Origin: Streptomyces sp. ISL-100
GTDB lineage: Bacteria > Actinomycetota > Actinomycetes > Streptomycetales > Streptomycetaceae
Direction: 5' to 3'
Assembly (NCBI RefSeq): GCF_018614615.1
Contig: NZ_JAGGOK010000008.1
Span: forward strand, 62,001 to 126,000
Length of the DNA: 64,000 nt
The notes below the pieces were generated by a model. The model saw nothing but the letters and a program-made list of their open reading frames with translations. It was not told the DNA's origin and made no database searches. The translations under genes and the position numbers were made by a program. Shown one piece after another: positions 25,366 to 34,879 of the stretch. Each line of letters begins with the position of its first letter. Positions within the stretch are counted from its first letter, which is position 1.

Positions 25366-26634
25366 ATGACCCTTCGCCGCAGCGCAGCCACCGTGCTCGC
25401 AGCTTCCGCCGTACTCTGCGCGACCGCGACCACGACGGTGGCCACGACCACGACCGCCGCCGTCGCCGCACCGTCCCCCACGCCCATTGTCCCCTCGGGG
25501 CTCTACGGCGAGAAGGACCCGACGTACGACGGTGTCTGGCGGCAGTCGCTGGCCCTCCTCGCCCAGGACACGGTGGGCGTCAAGCCCGCCGCGAAGGCCG
25601 TGAACTGGCTGGTAGGCCAGCAGTGCGACAGCGGCGGCTTCCCGTCCTTCCGCGCCGACGCCGCCGAGCCGTGCACGTCGAAGACCATGATGGACAGCAA
25701 CGCGACCGCCGCCGCCGTGCAGGCGCTGAAGGCGCTCGGTGGGCAGGACGCCGCGGTGAAGAAGGGCGTCAGCTGGCTGAAGTCCGTGCAGAACCAGGAC
25801 GGCGGCTGGAGCTACAACCCGGGCGGCGCGAGCGACTCCAACTCCACCTCGATCGTGATCGGCGCACTGGCCGCGGCGGGCGAGAAGCCGGCCGAGGTGA
25901 AGTCGCAGGAGGGCAAGTCGCCGTACGACGCGCTCGTCACCTTCTCGATCCCGTGCGACGCGAAGACGGGCGGCGGTGCGTTCGCCTACCAGCCGGACAA
26001 GTCCGGCAAGCTTGCGCCCAACGCCGACGCTACGGCGGCGGGTGTACTGGGCGGGCTCGGCCAGGGGCTGGACGCGAAGGGCAAGAAGGGCGGCGAAAAG
26101 CCCGGCCAGAAGCCCGTCAAGTGCGCTAAGGGCAAGCTGGCGCCCCCGCAGGCCGCCGCGAACGGCGCCACGTACCTCACCGGCGTACTCGCCAAGACCG
26201 GGCACCTCGACACGGCCCCCATGCCCGGCGCCGAGGACGCGAAGCCGCAGCCCGACTTCGGCAACACGGCGGACGCCGTCGTGGCGCTGGCCGCGCAGGG
26301 CGGCGCCGAGCAGGCGAAGAAGCCGCTGGAGTGGCTGGAGGAGAACTCCGCGGCCTGGGCCAAGGAGAACGGGCCCGCCGCGTACGCCCAGCTGGTCCTC
26401 GCCGCGAACGCGACCGGCACCGACCCGAAGAGCTTCGGCGGCGCCGACCTCGTGAAGGCGCTCAACGCGACCGGCCCGGCGCCCGAGGCCGCCGAGTCGG
26501 CCGACGAGGAGAAGAAGGACAGCGACGACGGCGGTGCCTTCGGCACGTGGTGGATCGTGGCGGTCATCTTCATCGCCAGCGTCGGCGCCGGCATCCTGTT
26601 CAGCGGCCGCAAGAAGAAGAACCAGCAGCTGTGA
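25366..26634 (+). CDS. secreted, membrane-anchored prenyltransferase-repeat protein of the cobalamin operon
   Basis: A 422-aa protein with a signal peptide (about residues 1-40). A prenyltransferase/squalene-oxidase-like alpha/alpha repeat region follows (for example AVNWLVGQQCDSGGFPSF, GVSWLKSVQNQDGGWSYNPG and AVVALAAQGG). It ends in a Glu/Lys linker, one membrane segment (WWIVAVIFIASVGAGILFSG) and a Lys-rich tail, so the barrel should be outside the cell. It is the first gene after the riboswitch. Eukaryotic B12 carriers also use an alpha/alpha barrel, so a B12-binding role is a tempting but untested inference. Confidence 0.83.
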   Translation: MTLRRSAATVLAASAVLCATATTTVATTTTAAVAAPSPTPIVPSGLYGEKDPTYDGVWRQSLALLAQDTVGVKPAAKAVNWLVGQQCDSGGFPSFRADAAEPCTSKTMMDSNATAAAVQALKALGGQDAAVKKGVSWLKSVQNQDGGWSYNPGGASDSNSTSIVIGALAAAGEKPAEVKSQEGKSPYDALVTFSIPCDAKTGGGAFAYQPDKSGKLAPNADATAAGVLGGLGQGLDAKGKKGGEKPGQKPVKCAKGKLAPPQAAANGATYLTGVLAKTGHLDTAPMPGAEDAKPQPDFGNTADAVVALAAQGGAEQAKKPLEWLEENSAAWAKENGPAAYAQLVLAANATGTDPKSFGGADLVKALNATGPAPEAAESADEEKKDSDDGGAFGTWWIVAVIFIASVGAGILFSGRKKKNQQL

Positions 26635-27356
26635 CAGTTGCGGGAGTGCGTAGGCGGCTGACGGCCGCCGTCCTCACGCTCGGCGCCGCGCTCGCGGTGC
26701 TGGGCGGGGCGGCGGCGGGGTCGGCGCAGGCCGCGTCCGCCCAGGTGGCATCCGCCCAGTTCGCGTCGTCGGGTTACCGCTACTGGTCGTTCTGGGAGAG
26801 CGACGGCGGTGAGTGGACGTACGCCACCCAGGGGCCCGCCACCGCCCGGCCCGCCGACGGTGACGTGATCGGCTTCCGGTTCTCGGTGAGCGAGGACTCG
26901 CAGGACTCCGCGAAGCCGCGCCACGCGGCCGACTCCTTCGACGCCATCTGCGACGACGAGACGCCCGCCAAGGACGGTGCCAAGCGGATCGCCGTCGTCA
27001 TCGACCCCGGTACGGCGGCCGACGCCCCGGACGGCGAGCAGCCGCCCGCGCTGCGCACCGCCTGCGCGCGGACGGCTGCGGACGCGACGGCGGCGGACGC
27101 GCTCGCCTCGGTGGCGAAGCCGCTGCGCTACGACAGCACGGCGCTGCTCTGCGCGATCTCCGGGTACCCGAAGACGGGCTGCGGTGACCAGGTGGCAGGC
27201 CGCGACGACGCTCCCGCCACACGTAAGCCCACGGACAGCGACAGCGACAGGGATGGCAACGACAGCGGACCGTCCGCCGGACTGCTCGTCGGCCTCGCCG
27301 CCGTACTCGCGCTCGGCGCCGCAGGCGTGTGGCAGGCGCGCCGCCGCCGCGGATGA
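26631..27356 (+). CDS. SCO2322-family secreted membrane-anchored protein
   Basis: A 241-aa protein with a signal peptide (residues about 1-35). The extracellular part begins with YRYWSFWESDGGEWTYATQG, the hallmark of the SCO2322 family. A Ser/Asp-rich spacer precedes a C-terminal helix (SAGLLVGLAAVLALGAAGV) and Arg-rich tail. Four cysteines are spaced through the domain and may pair. The GTG overlaps the previous stop as GTGA. It is always seen with cobalamin-type ECF genes in the neighbourhoods I recall. The function is unknown but probably linked to cobalamin capture. Confidence 0.85.
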   Translation: MTVAGVRRRLTAAVLTLGAALAVLGGAAAGSAQAASAQVASAQFASSGYRYWSFWESDGGEWTYATQGPATARPADGDVIGFRFSVSEDSQDSAKPRHAADSFDAICDDETPAKDGAKRIAVVIDPGTAADAPDGEQPPALRTACARTAADATAADALASVAKPLRYDSTALLCAISGYPKTGCGDQVAGRDDAPATRKPTDSDSDRDGNDSGPSAGLLVGLAAVLALGAAGVWQARRRRG

Positions 27357-28513
27357 CCTCCCTCTCCATGACGCTCCGTGCGCCTCAAGCCAGCCGCAGC
27401 AACGCCCTGCATGCCGGGGCCTGGTGGCTGTGGGCGCTCGGCCTGGCCACCGCCGCGTCCCGGACCACCAATCCGCTGCTGCTCGGGATGCTGGTGGGGG
27501 TGGCCGGGTACGTGGTGGCCGCGCGGCGGACGGATGCGCCGTGGGCGCGTTCGTACGGGGCCTTCGTCAAGCTCGGCCTGCTCGTCATCGGCATCCGCCT
27601 CGTCTTCTCGACGTTCCTCGGCTCACCGATCCCCGGCAGCCACACCCTCTTCACGCTCCCCGAAGTACCCCTGCCCGACTGGGCGCAGGGCGTGCGGATC
27701 GGTGGGCGTGTGACGGCGGAGCAGCTCGTCTTCGCCCTGTACGACGGGGCGAAGCTGGCCACGCTCCTCATCTGCGTCGGCGCCGCGAACGCGCTCGCCA
27801 ATCCGGCCCGGCTGCTCAAGTCGCTGCCGGGCGCGCTGTACGAGGTGGGGGTCGCCGTCGTCGTGGCGATGACGTTCGCGCCGAACATGGTGGCCGACGT
27901 GGTGCGGCTGCGCACCGCGCGCCGCCTGCGCGGCCGGCCGACGGGTGGGGTGGGAGCAGTGCTCCAGATCGGGCTGCCGGTTCTGGAGGGCGCGCTGGAG
28001 CGGTCGGTGGCGGTGGCCGCGTCGATGGACGCGCGCGGCTACGGCCGCACCGCCCAAGTCCCGCCCGCCGTACGCCACACGACGACCGCGCTGACGCTGG
28101 GCGGTCTGCTGGGGGTGTGCGCCGGGTCGTACGGGCTGCTGGCCGCCGAAGGTGCGACGTACGGTCTGCCGGTCATGGCCGCGGGGCTCGTCGCCGCGCT
28201 GGCGGGACTGCGCCTCGGCGGCCGGCGCAGCGTCCGTACCTGCTACCGGCCCGATGAGTGGGGCATACGGGCGTGGCTGGTGGCGGGGTCGGGGGCGGCC
28301 GTGGCGGCGCTGATGATCTGGGCGGCGGCGTACGACCCGGTGGCTCTGCACCCCGGTGTCGTCCCGCTCGTGGCGCCCGAGTTCCCGCTGTGGCCGGCGG
28401 GGTCCGTACTGATCGGCTTGCTACCGGCGTTCGTGGCTCCCGTACCGCCGGCCCCTTCCGTACCTCCGGCACCTTCCGTACCTCCTCCCGCAGTGAAAGC
28501 GACTCCCCAGTGA
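27353..28513 (+). CDS. CbiQ-type ECF transporter T component
   Basis: A 386-aa membrane protein with many hydrophobic helices. The two coupling helices carry Ala-Arg-Gly type motifs: VRLRTARRLRGRPTGG and ASMDARGYGRTAQVP, where the ARG triplets contact the ATPases. The C-terminal tail is Pro-rich (VPPAPSVPPAPSVPP). It overlaps its neighbours on both sides by 4 nt (ATGA and GTGA). It links the S component to the ATPases in the cobalamin ECF transporter. Confidence 0.9.
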   Translation: MTSLSMTLRAPQASRSNALHAGAWWLWALGLATAASRTTNPLLLGMLVGVAGYVVAARRTDAPWARSYGAFVKLGLLVIGIRLVFSTFLGSPIPGSHTLFTLPEVPLPDWAQGVRIGGRVTAEQLVFALYDGAKLATLLICVGAANALANPARLLKSLPGALYEVGVAVVVAMTFAPNMVADVVRLRTARRLRGRPTGGVGAVLQIGLPVLEGALERSVAVAASMDARGYGRTAQVPPAVRHTTTALTLGGLLGVCAGSYGLLAAEGATYGLPVMAAGLVAALAGLRLGGRRSVRTCYRPDEWGIRAWLVAGSGAAVAALMIWAAAYDPVALHPGVVPLVAPEFPLWPAGSVLIGLLPAFVAPVPPAPSVPPAPSVPPPAVKATPQ

Positions 28514-30471
28514 TCCGGTTCGAGAATGTGTCGGTCAGCTACGACGATGCCGCGTCGCCCGCGATCCAGGGCGTCGACCTCACCGTTCCGGAGGGCGAGC
28601 TGGTGCTGCTGGTCGGCCCGTCGGGGGTCGGCAAGTCGACGCTGCTCGGCACGGTCTCCGGCCTGGTCCCGCACTTCACGGGCGGCACGCTGCGCGGCCG
28701 CGTGACGGTCGACGGCCGCGACACCAGGACCCACAAGCCGCGCGAACTCGCCGACGTGGTGGGGACGGTGGGCCAGGACCCGCTGGCCCACTTCGTCACC
28801 GACACGGTCGAGGACGAGCTGGCGTACGGCATGGAATCGCTCGGCCTCGCGCCGGACGTGATGCGCCGCCGGGTGGAGGAGACGCTGGACCTGCTCGGCC
28901 TCGCGGAGCTCCGCGACCGCCCGATCGCCACGCTCTCCGGCGGGCAGCAGCAGCGGGTCGCGATCGGCTCGGTGCTGACGCCGCATCCGAAGGTGCTGGT
29001 CCTGGACGAGCCGACGTCGGCGCTGGACCCTGCGGCGGCGGAGGAGGTGCTGGCGGTGCTGCAACGCCTGGTCCACGACCTGGGTACGACCGTGCTGCTG
29101 GCCGAGCACCGCCTGGAGCGGGTGGTGCAGTACGCGGACCAGGTGATCTTGCTGGCGGGGCCGGGCGAGGCGCCGGTGATGGGTGAACCCGGCGCCGTCA
29201 TGGCGGTGTCCCCGGTTCACCCGCCGGTGGTGGCGCTGGGCCGCCTGGCGGGCTGGACCCCGCTCCCCCTCTCGGTACGGGACGCCCGCCGCCGCGCCAC
29301 GACCCTGCGGGCGCGGCTGGCGGAGGCGGAGCCGGGTTCTCTCCCCTACCCCGCCCCTTCCCGCTGTGACACTTTGCGGCTCCGCCGCGTGGAGGGCTCC
29401 GCCCCAGACCCCGCTCCTCAAACGCCGGAGGGGCTGGATATGCCCGCTGAGCGGGACCGTGCCGCTGGGCGCGCGCATCCAACCGGTCCGGCGTTTGAGG
29501 ACACGGCCGAAGGGCGTCCTGGGGACCACGAGCCGAGCAAGCCCGCTGCCCGGCACCATCCAGCCCGTCCGGCGTTTGAGGACCGGGGGTCTGGGGGCGG
29601 AGCCCCCAGTTTCGGGAAGGGGCGGGTAGGGGAAAAGCTCGCTCGCCTGGTGCGCCGCCGCCCCGAGCCGCCCTCCGCCGAAGCCACCGGCACCGGCGCC
29701 CGCACCGTAGCCACCGTCACCAACCTCGGCATCCGCCGCGCCCGCATCGAGGCCCTGCGCCGCGTCACGCTCACCGTGTCCCGCGGCGAAACCATCGCCC
29801 TCATGGGCCGCAACGGCGCCGGCAAGTCCACCCTCCTCTCCGCCCTCGTCGGCATGATCGAGCCCACCACCGGCACCATCACCGTCGGCGGCCGCACCCC
29901 CCACCTCACCCGCCCCCGCGACATGGTCCGCGAGGTCGGCCTCGTCCCGCAGGAGCCGCGGGATCTGCTCTACGCCGATACCGTCGCCGCCGAGTGCGCG
30001 GCGGCCGACAGCGACGCCGGCGCCGACCCCGGCACCTGCCGGTCCCTGGTCGCCGAGCTACTGCCCGGCATCCAGGACGACACGCACCCCCGCGACCTGT
30101 CCGAGGGCCAGCGCCTCGCCCTCGCCCTGGCCCTCGTACTCACCGGACGCCCCCCACTCCTCCTCCTCGACGAGCCGACCCGCGGCCTGGACTACGCGGC
30201 GAAGGCCCGCCTGGTAGGTCTGCTGCGCGACCTGGCCACCCAAGGGCACGCGATCATCCTCGCAACCCACGACGTCGAGCTCGCCGCGGAACTGGCCCAC
30301 CGTGTCGTGATCCTCGCCGACGGCGAGGTGGTCGCGGACGGCCCGACGGCCGAGGCCGTCGTCTCCTCCCCCGCCTTCGCCCCGCAGGTCGCGAAGATCC
30401 TCGCGCCGCAGCAGTGGCTGACCGTCACGCAGGTACGCGACGCGCTGGCCGGGAACGGGACCACGGCATGA
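28510..30471 (+). CDS. ECF transporter double ATPase (two CbiO-like domains fused)
   Basis: A 653-aa protein. The first ATPase has GPSGVGKSTLLGTVSG, LSGGQQQRVAIGSVLTPHP and KVLVLDEPTSALDP. The second, from about residue 400, has GRNGAGKSTLLSALVG, LSEGQRLALALAL and PLLLLDEPTRGLD. Both therefore look competent. The linker (about residues 278-395) is rich in Pro, Arg and Gly and is largely encoded by two inverted copies of a dispersed repeat. The GTG start overlaps the previous stop. It energises cobalamin uptake with CbiQ and the S component. Confidence 0.92.
   Translation: MIRFENVSVSYDDAASPAIQGVDLTVPEGELVLLVGPSGVGKSTLLGTVSGLVPHFTGGTLRGRVTVDGRDTRTHKPRELADVVGTVGQDPLAHFVTDTVEDELAYGMESLGLAPDVMRRRVEETLDLLGLAELRDRPIATLSGGQQQRVAIGSVLTPHPKVLVLDEPTSALDPAAAEEVLAVLQRLVHDLGTTVLLAEHRLERVVQYADQVILLAGPGEAPVMGEPGAVMAVSPVHPPVVALGRLAGWTPLPLSVRDARRRATTLRARLAEAEPGSLPYPAPSRCDTLRLRRVEGSAPDPAPQTPEGLDMPAERDRAAGRAHPTGPAFEDTAEGRPGDHEPSKPAARHHPARPAFEDRGSGGGAPSFGKGRVGEKLARLVRRRPEPPSAEATGTGARTVATVTNLGIRRARIEALRRVTLTVSRGETIALMGRNGAGKSTLLSALVGMIEPTTGTITVGGRTPHLTRPRDMVREVGLVPQEPRDLLYADTVAAECAAADSDAGADPGTCRSLVAELLPGIQDDTHPRDLSEGQRLALALALVLTGRPPLLLLDEPTRGLDYAAKARLVGLLRDLATQGHAIILATHDVELAAELAHRVVILADGEVVADGPTAEAVVSSPAFAPQVAKILAPQQWLTVTQVRDALAGNGTTA
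29340..29440. repeat. dispersed Streptomyces repeat, copy 1, in the ECF ATPase linker
   Basis: It contains TACCCCGCCCCTTCCCG, then GGGCTCCGCCCCAGACCCCG and TCCTCAAACGCCGGAGGGGC. The order and sequence are the same as in the ramB linker copy at 16251-16330. Confidence 0.75.
29557..29638. repeat. dispersed Streptomyces repeat, copy 2 (inverted), in the ECF ATPase linker
   Basis: It reads CATCCAGCCCGTCCGGCGTT, TGAGGACCGGGGGTCTGGGG, GCGGAGCCCCCAGTTTCGGG and AAGGGGCGGGTAGGGG in order, the reverse complement of the copies at 29340 and 16251. A partial third piece with GGTCCGGCGTTTGAGGAC lies at 29476-29502. Confidence 0.75.
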
Positions 30472-31304
30472 CCACCACGAAGCCCCCAAAGGCCACCCGG
30501 CCCGTACGTCTCGGGCCCCGCTCCGTCGCCGCACTCCTCCTCATCAGCGCGATCGGGGTAATCGCCTTCGGCTGGCCACTGCTCGCCGCCCCCACCTCCG
30601 GGCTCGCCCGCGACCACTCCCAGGACGCCCCCTGGCTCCTCGCCGCTCTCCTCCCCCTCCTCGTCGCCGTCGTCGTCGCGACGATCGCCGACTCCGGGCT
30701 CGACGCGAAGGCCGTCGCGATGCTGGGCGTACTGGCCGCCGTCGGCGCGGCGCTTCGCCCGCTGGGAGCGGGGACGGCCGGCCTGGAGCCGATGTTCTTT
30801 CTGATGATGCTGAGCGGGCGCGTCCTGGGTCCCGGCTTCGGCTTCGTACTCGGCTCGGTGACGATGTTCGCGTCCGCGCTGCTCACGGGTGGCGTCGGGC
30901 CGTGGATGCCGTTCCAGATGCTATCCCTGGGCTGGTTCACGATGGGCGCGGGCCTGCTGCCGGGCGCGGAGCGCCTGCGCGGCCGTATGGAACTGGCGAT
31001 GCTGGCGGCGTACGCCTGTGTCGCCGCCGTCCTCTACGGCGTCGTCATGAACCTGCAGGGCTGGCCTTACTACAGCGAAGGCACATCCAGCGTCTCCTTC
31101 CAGGGCGGCGAGCCTCTCCACGAGAACCTGGCCCGCTTCGTCGTGTTCTGCCTCACCACATCGCTCGGCTGGGACCTGGGCCGGGCCACGCTCACCGTCG
31201 TACTGACCCTCACCATCGGCGGCACCCTCCTCAAGGCACTGCGCCGGGCCACGCGCCGCGCGGCCTTCGAGGCCCACGTCACATTCGAGGGCCCGCAACG
31301 CTGA
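30468..31304 (+). CDS. ECF transporter S component (CbrT-like, cobalamin)
   Basis: A 278-aa integral membrane protein with about six helices (for example VAALLLISAIGVIAFGWPLL and WLLAALLPLLVAVVVATIA). GFVLGSVTMFASALLTGGVG followed by PWMPFQMLSLGWFTMGAGLL is the conserved region of CbrT/QueT-like S components. The ATG overlaps the ATPase stop as ATGA. As the last gene of a riboswitch-controlled operon, its substrate is almost certainly cobalamin or a precursor, although no binding residues can be named. Confidence 0.87.
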   Translation: MTTTKPPKATRPVRLGPRSVAALLLISAIGVIAFGWPLLAAPTSGLARDHSQDAPWLLAALLPLLVAVVVATIADSGLDAKAVAMLGVLAAVGAALRPLGAGTAGLEPMFFLMMLSGRVLGPGFGFVLGSVTMFASALLTGGVGPWMPFQMLSLGWFTMGAGLLPGAERLRGRMELAMLAAYACVAAVLYGVVMNLQGWPYYSEGTSSVSFQGGEPLHENLARFVVFCLTTSLGWDLGRATLTVVLTLTIGGTLLKALRRATRRAAFEAHVTFEGPQR

Positions 31305-31579
31305 CCGAGCGGTGAGAGGGCCCACAGGACCTTGGTCCTCGACTAGGCGGGATAGTAGCCCTCCAGATCCGCCGCAGACCGCTCCTCCAATGCGCTGACC
31401 TGCACAGATCGCCACTAGCGCACACCAGGTCGTCATGCCCGATTTACCAGTTCTGCTAGTAAGAGGGGCGATTGCGGCACGGCTGCGGGGCTGCTTCATT
31501 GGAGCAGTCGCCGGGCGCAGCACGCCGGTCGCCACCGGCCCACCCGCGACATCCCCCGTACCCGACGTTAGGCATCCGC

Positions 31580-31996
31580 GTGTCGTTCTCGATCATCAAC
31601 CGCCTCATCGCTCGCCCCAAGTCCGTCGCCGCCGGCGCTGCCGTGCTGCTCGGCTCAATGGGTGTGGTGGTCATGGGTGGCGGCGTCTCCGAGGCCGAGG
31701 CCGCTGCCGCGAGCCCGCAGACCGTGGCCAAGCAGATGATCCCGGACGCCGCCCAGTACGCGTGCTTCGACAAGATCGTCGAGCACGAGAGCGGCTGGAA
31801 CCCGCAGGCCAGCAACGCCTCGTCCGGCGCGTACGGCCTGGTCCAGGCCCTGCCCGCCTCCAAGATGTCCTCCGCGGGCGCGGACTGGAAGACCAACCCG
31901 GCCACCCAGATCGAGTGGGGCCTGGACTACATGAACGAGCGCTACGGCAGCCCGTGCGACGCCTGGAGCTTCTGGCAGTCCAACGGCTGGTACTGA
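31580..31996 (+). CDS. secreted small transglycosylase (SLT-like)
   Basis: A 138-aa protein. The signal region (SVAAGAAVLLGSMGVVVMGGG) ends in AEAAAA. The mature part has the lysozyme-like fold motifs FDKIVEHESGWNPQASNASSG (catalytic Glu of the ESGW motif) and AYGLVQALPASKM, then TQIEWGLDYMNERYG and the end motif AWSFWQSNGWY. These short SLT proteins cleave peptidoglycan glycan strands. The GTG start is chosen because the signal peptide begins there. The 275 nt upstream show no clear gene or riboswitch. Confidence 0.85.
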   Translation: MSFSIINRLIARPKSVAAGAAVLLGSMGVVVMGGGVSEAEAAAASPQTVAKQMIPDAAQYACFDKIVEHESGWNPQASNASSGAYGLVQALPASKMSSAGADWKTNPATQIEWGLDYMNERYGSPCDAWSFWQSNGWY

Positions 31997-32054
31997 TCCA
32001 CTGATCCACCCGGCCCTCAGTCCGCACCTGCTTGGCGCTGTACGCCCGTCGAGG

Positions 32055-33284
<1,230 letters not shown>

Positions 33285-33285
33285 C

Positions 33286-33299
33286 TAGTACGCGTTCTA
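33286..33299. promoter_or_regulatory. imperfect KstR-type box, fadA5 side
   Basis: TAGTACGCGTTCTA matches the consensus except TAC for AAC. It sits in the near-palindrome AACTAGTACGCGTTCTAGTT, 62 nt upstream of the thiolase start. Confidence 0.62.
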
Positions 33300-33405
33300 G
33301 TTATCTGAGTAGTCTTATGAGTGCCGCCCCGGCAGCGCAAGGGTCTTGCACGCGTTGTGCACGCACTCCACACGCAACAGATGGCGCCGGGAGCCTTGCC
33401 TCTTA

Positions 33406-33419
33406 TAGAACTCGTTACT
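33406..33419. promoter_or_regulatory. KstR-type box, CYP125 side (last base off)
   Basis: TAGAACTCGTTACT matches TNNAACNNGTTNNA except for the final T. It is 52 nt upstream of the CYP125 start and about 107 nt from the other box, consistent with separate divergent promoters. Confidence 0.65.
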
Positions 33420-33470
33420 ACATTCCCGGCAACTCAACTTCTGATGGGTCGTCAGACATTGGAGCTGCCG

Positions 33471-34715
33471 ATGCACTGCCCCGCGCTGCCCGAAGGGTTC
33501 GACTTCACCGACCCCGACCTGCTCCAAGCCCGCGTACCGCATCCGGAGTTCGCGCAGATGCGGCAGACCGCCCCGGTGTGGTGGTGCGCGCAACCCCCCG
33601 GCATCTCCGGTTTCGACGACGAGGGCTATTGGGCCGTCACACGCCACGCCGACGTCAAGTACGTCTCCACGCACCCGGAGCTCTTCTCCTCGAACACCAA
33701 CACCGCCGTCATCCGCTTCAACGAGTCGATCAGCCGCGACCAGATCGAGGTCCAGAAGCTGATCATGCTCAACATGGACCCGCCCGAGCACACCCGCGTC
33801 CGCCAGATCGTCCAGCGCGGCTTCACTCCTCGTGCGATCCGCTCCCTTGAGGAGGCGTTGCGCAACCGCGCCCGCTCTATTGTCGAGACCGCGATTGCCG
33901 GCGCTGCCGACGACAACACCTTCGACTTCGTCACCAACATCGCCGTCGAGCTTCCTCTCCAGGCCATCGCCGAGCTCATCGGCGTACCGCAGGAGGACCG
34001 GACGAAGATTTTCGACTGGTCAAACAAGATGGCGGCGTACGACGATCCCGAGTACGCCATCACCGAGGAAGTCGGCACCGAGGCGGCCATGGAGATCGTC
34101 ACGTACGCGATGAACCTCGCCGCCGCCCGCAAGGAATGTCCGGCCAAGGACATCGTGTCGCAGCTCGTCGCGGCGGAGGGCGAAGGGAATCTGGGCTCGG
34201 ACGAGTTCGGCTTCTTCGTGATCCTTCTGGCGGTCGCGGGGAATGAGACGACCCGCAACGCGATCAGCCACGGTATGCATGCCTTTCTTACGCATCCCGA
34301 GCAGTGGGAGCTCTACAAGAGGGACCGTCCCGAGACGGCCGCCGAGGAGATTGTGCGTTGGGCTACGCCGGTGGTCTCGTTCCAGCGGACGGCGACGGCA
34401 GATGTCGAACTGGGCGGGCAGCAGATCAAGAAGGGCGACCGGGTGGGGCTCTTCTACTCCTCCGCCAACAACGATCCCGAAGTCTTCGACGCCCCGCAGC
34501 AGTTCGACATCACGCGGGATCCGAACCCGCACCTCGGATTCGGCGGCGGGGGCCCGCACTTCTGCCTCGGTAAGTCGCTGGCTGTGCTGGAGATCAACCT
34601 GATCTTCAACGCGATCGCGGACGCCTTGCCTGATCTCAAGCTCGCCGGCGCCCCCCGCCGGCTGCGGTCCGCGTGGCTGAACGGCATCAAGGAACTCCAG
34701 GTCAGCCGCGACTGA
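33471..34715 (+). CDS. cyp125: CYP125 steroid C26 (C27)-monooxygenase
   Basis: A 414-aa cytochrome P450 with CYP125 signatures: LPEGFDFTDPDLLQARVPHP, VQKLIMLNMDPPEHTRVRQI, FFVILLAVAGNETTRNAISH (I helix with NETTR), AAEEIVRWATPVVSFQRTA (EIVR as the ExxR), NPNPHLGFGGGGPHFCLG (heme Cys365) and RLRSAWLNGIKELQV. CYP125 oxidises the terminal methyl of cholesterol or cholestenone. The start follows GGAG by 6 nt; an ATG 27 nt upstream is possible. It is divergent from fadA5 and followed by a hairpin. Confidence 0.92.
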   Translation: MHCPALPEGFDFTDPDLLQARVPHPEFAQMRQTAPVWWCAQPPGISGFDDEGYWAVTRHADVKYVSTHPELFSSNTNTAVIRFNESISRDQIEVQKLIMLNMDPPEHTRVRQIVQRGFTPRAIRSLEEALRNRARSIVETAIAGAADDNTFDFVTNIAVELPLQAIAELIGVPQEDRTKIFDWSNKMAAYDDPEYAITEEVGTEAAMEIVTYAMNLAAARKECPAKDIVSQLVAAEGEGNLGSDEFGFFVILLAVAGNETTRNAISHGMHAFLTHPEQWELYKRDRPETAAEEIVRWATPVVSFQRTATADVELGGQQIKKGDRVGLFYSSANNDPEVFDAPQQFDITRDPNPHLGFGGGGPHFCLGKSLAVLEINLIFNAIADALPDLKLAGAPRRLRSAWLNGIKELQVSRD

Positions 34716-34730
34716 CCCGCACCTTCGGGC

Positions 34731-34756
34731 GGCGGGGGACCGTCTCTCCCCCCGCC
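34731..34756 (+). terminator. hairpin after CYP125
   Basis: GGCGGGG and CCCCGCC pair around about 12 nt, 16 nt after the CYP125 stop. It probably separates CYP125 from the broken P450 downstream. Confidence 0.65.
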
Positions 34757-34879
34757 ATGGACCCCGCCGCCCGTTCATCCGGCGTACGGTCGCCGACGTG
34801 GGCCTGGGCTGTCCGTACTGGTGAATGATCAATGACGTTGGGTGGTCTGCCCGTTACCGATCGAGGGAGCATCCGCCCA

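Noticed and set aside
31305..31579. Possible c-di-AMP (ydaO) riboswitch upstream of the SLT protein, as is known for some Streptomyces cell-wall hydrolases
   Set aside because: The conserved core sequences of that riboswitch were not found on reading.
34731..34756. Repeat unit or attachment site after CYP125
   Set aside because: It is a simple GC hairpin in terminator position with no second copy seen.
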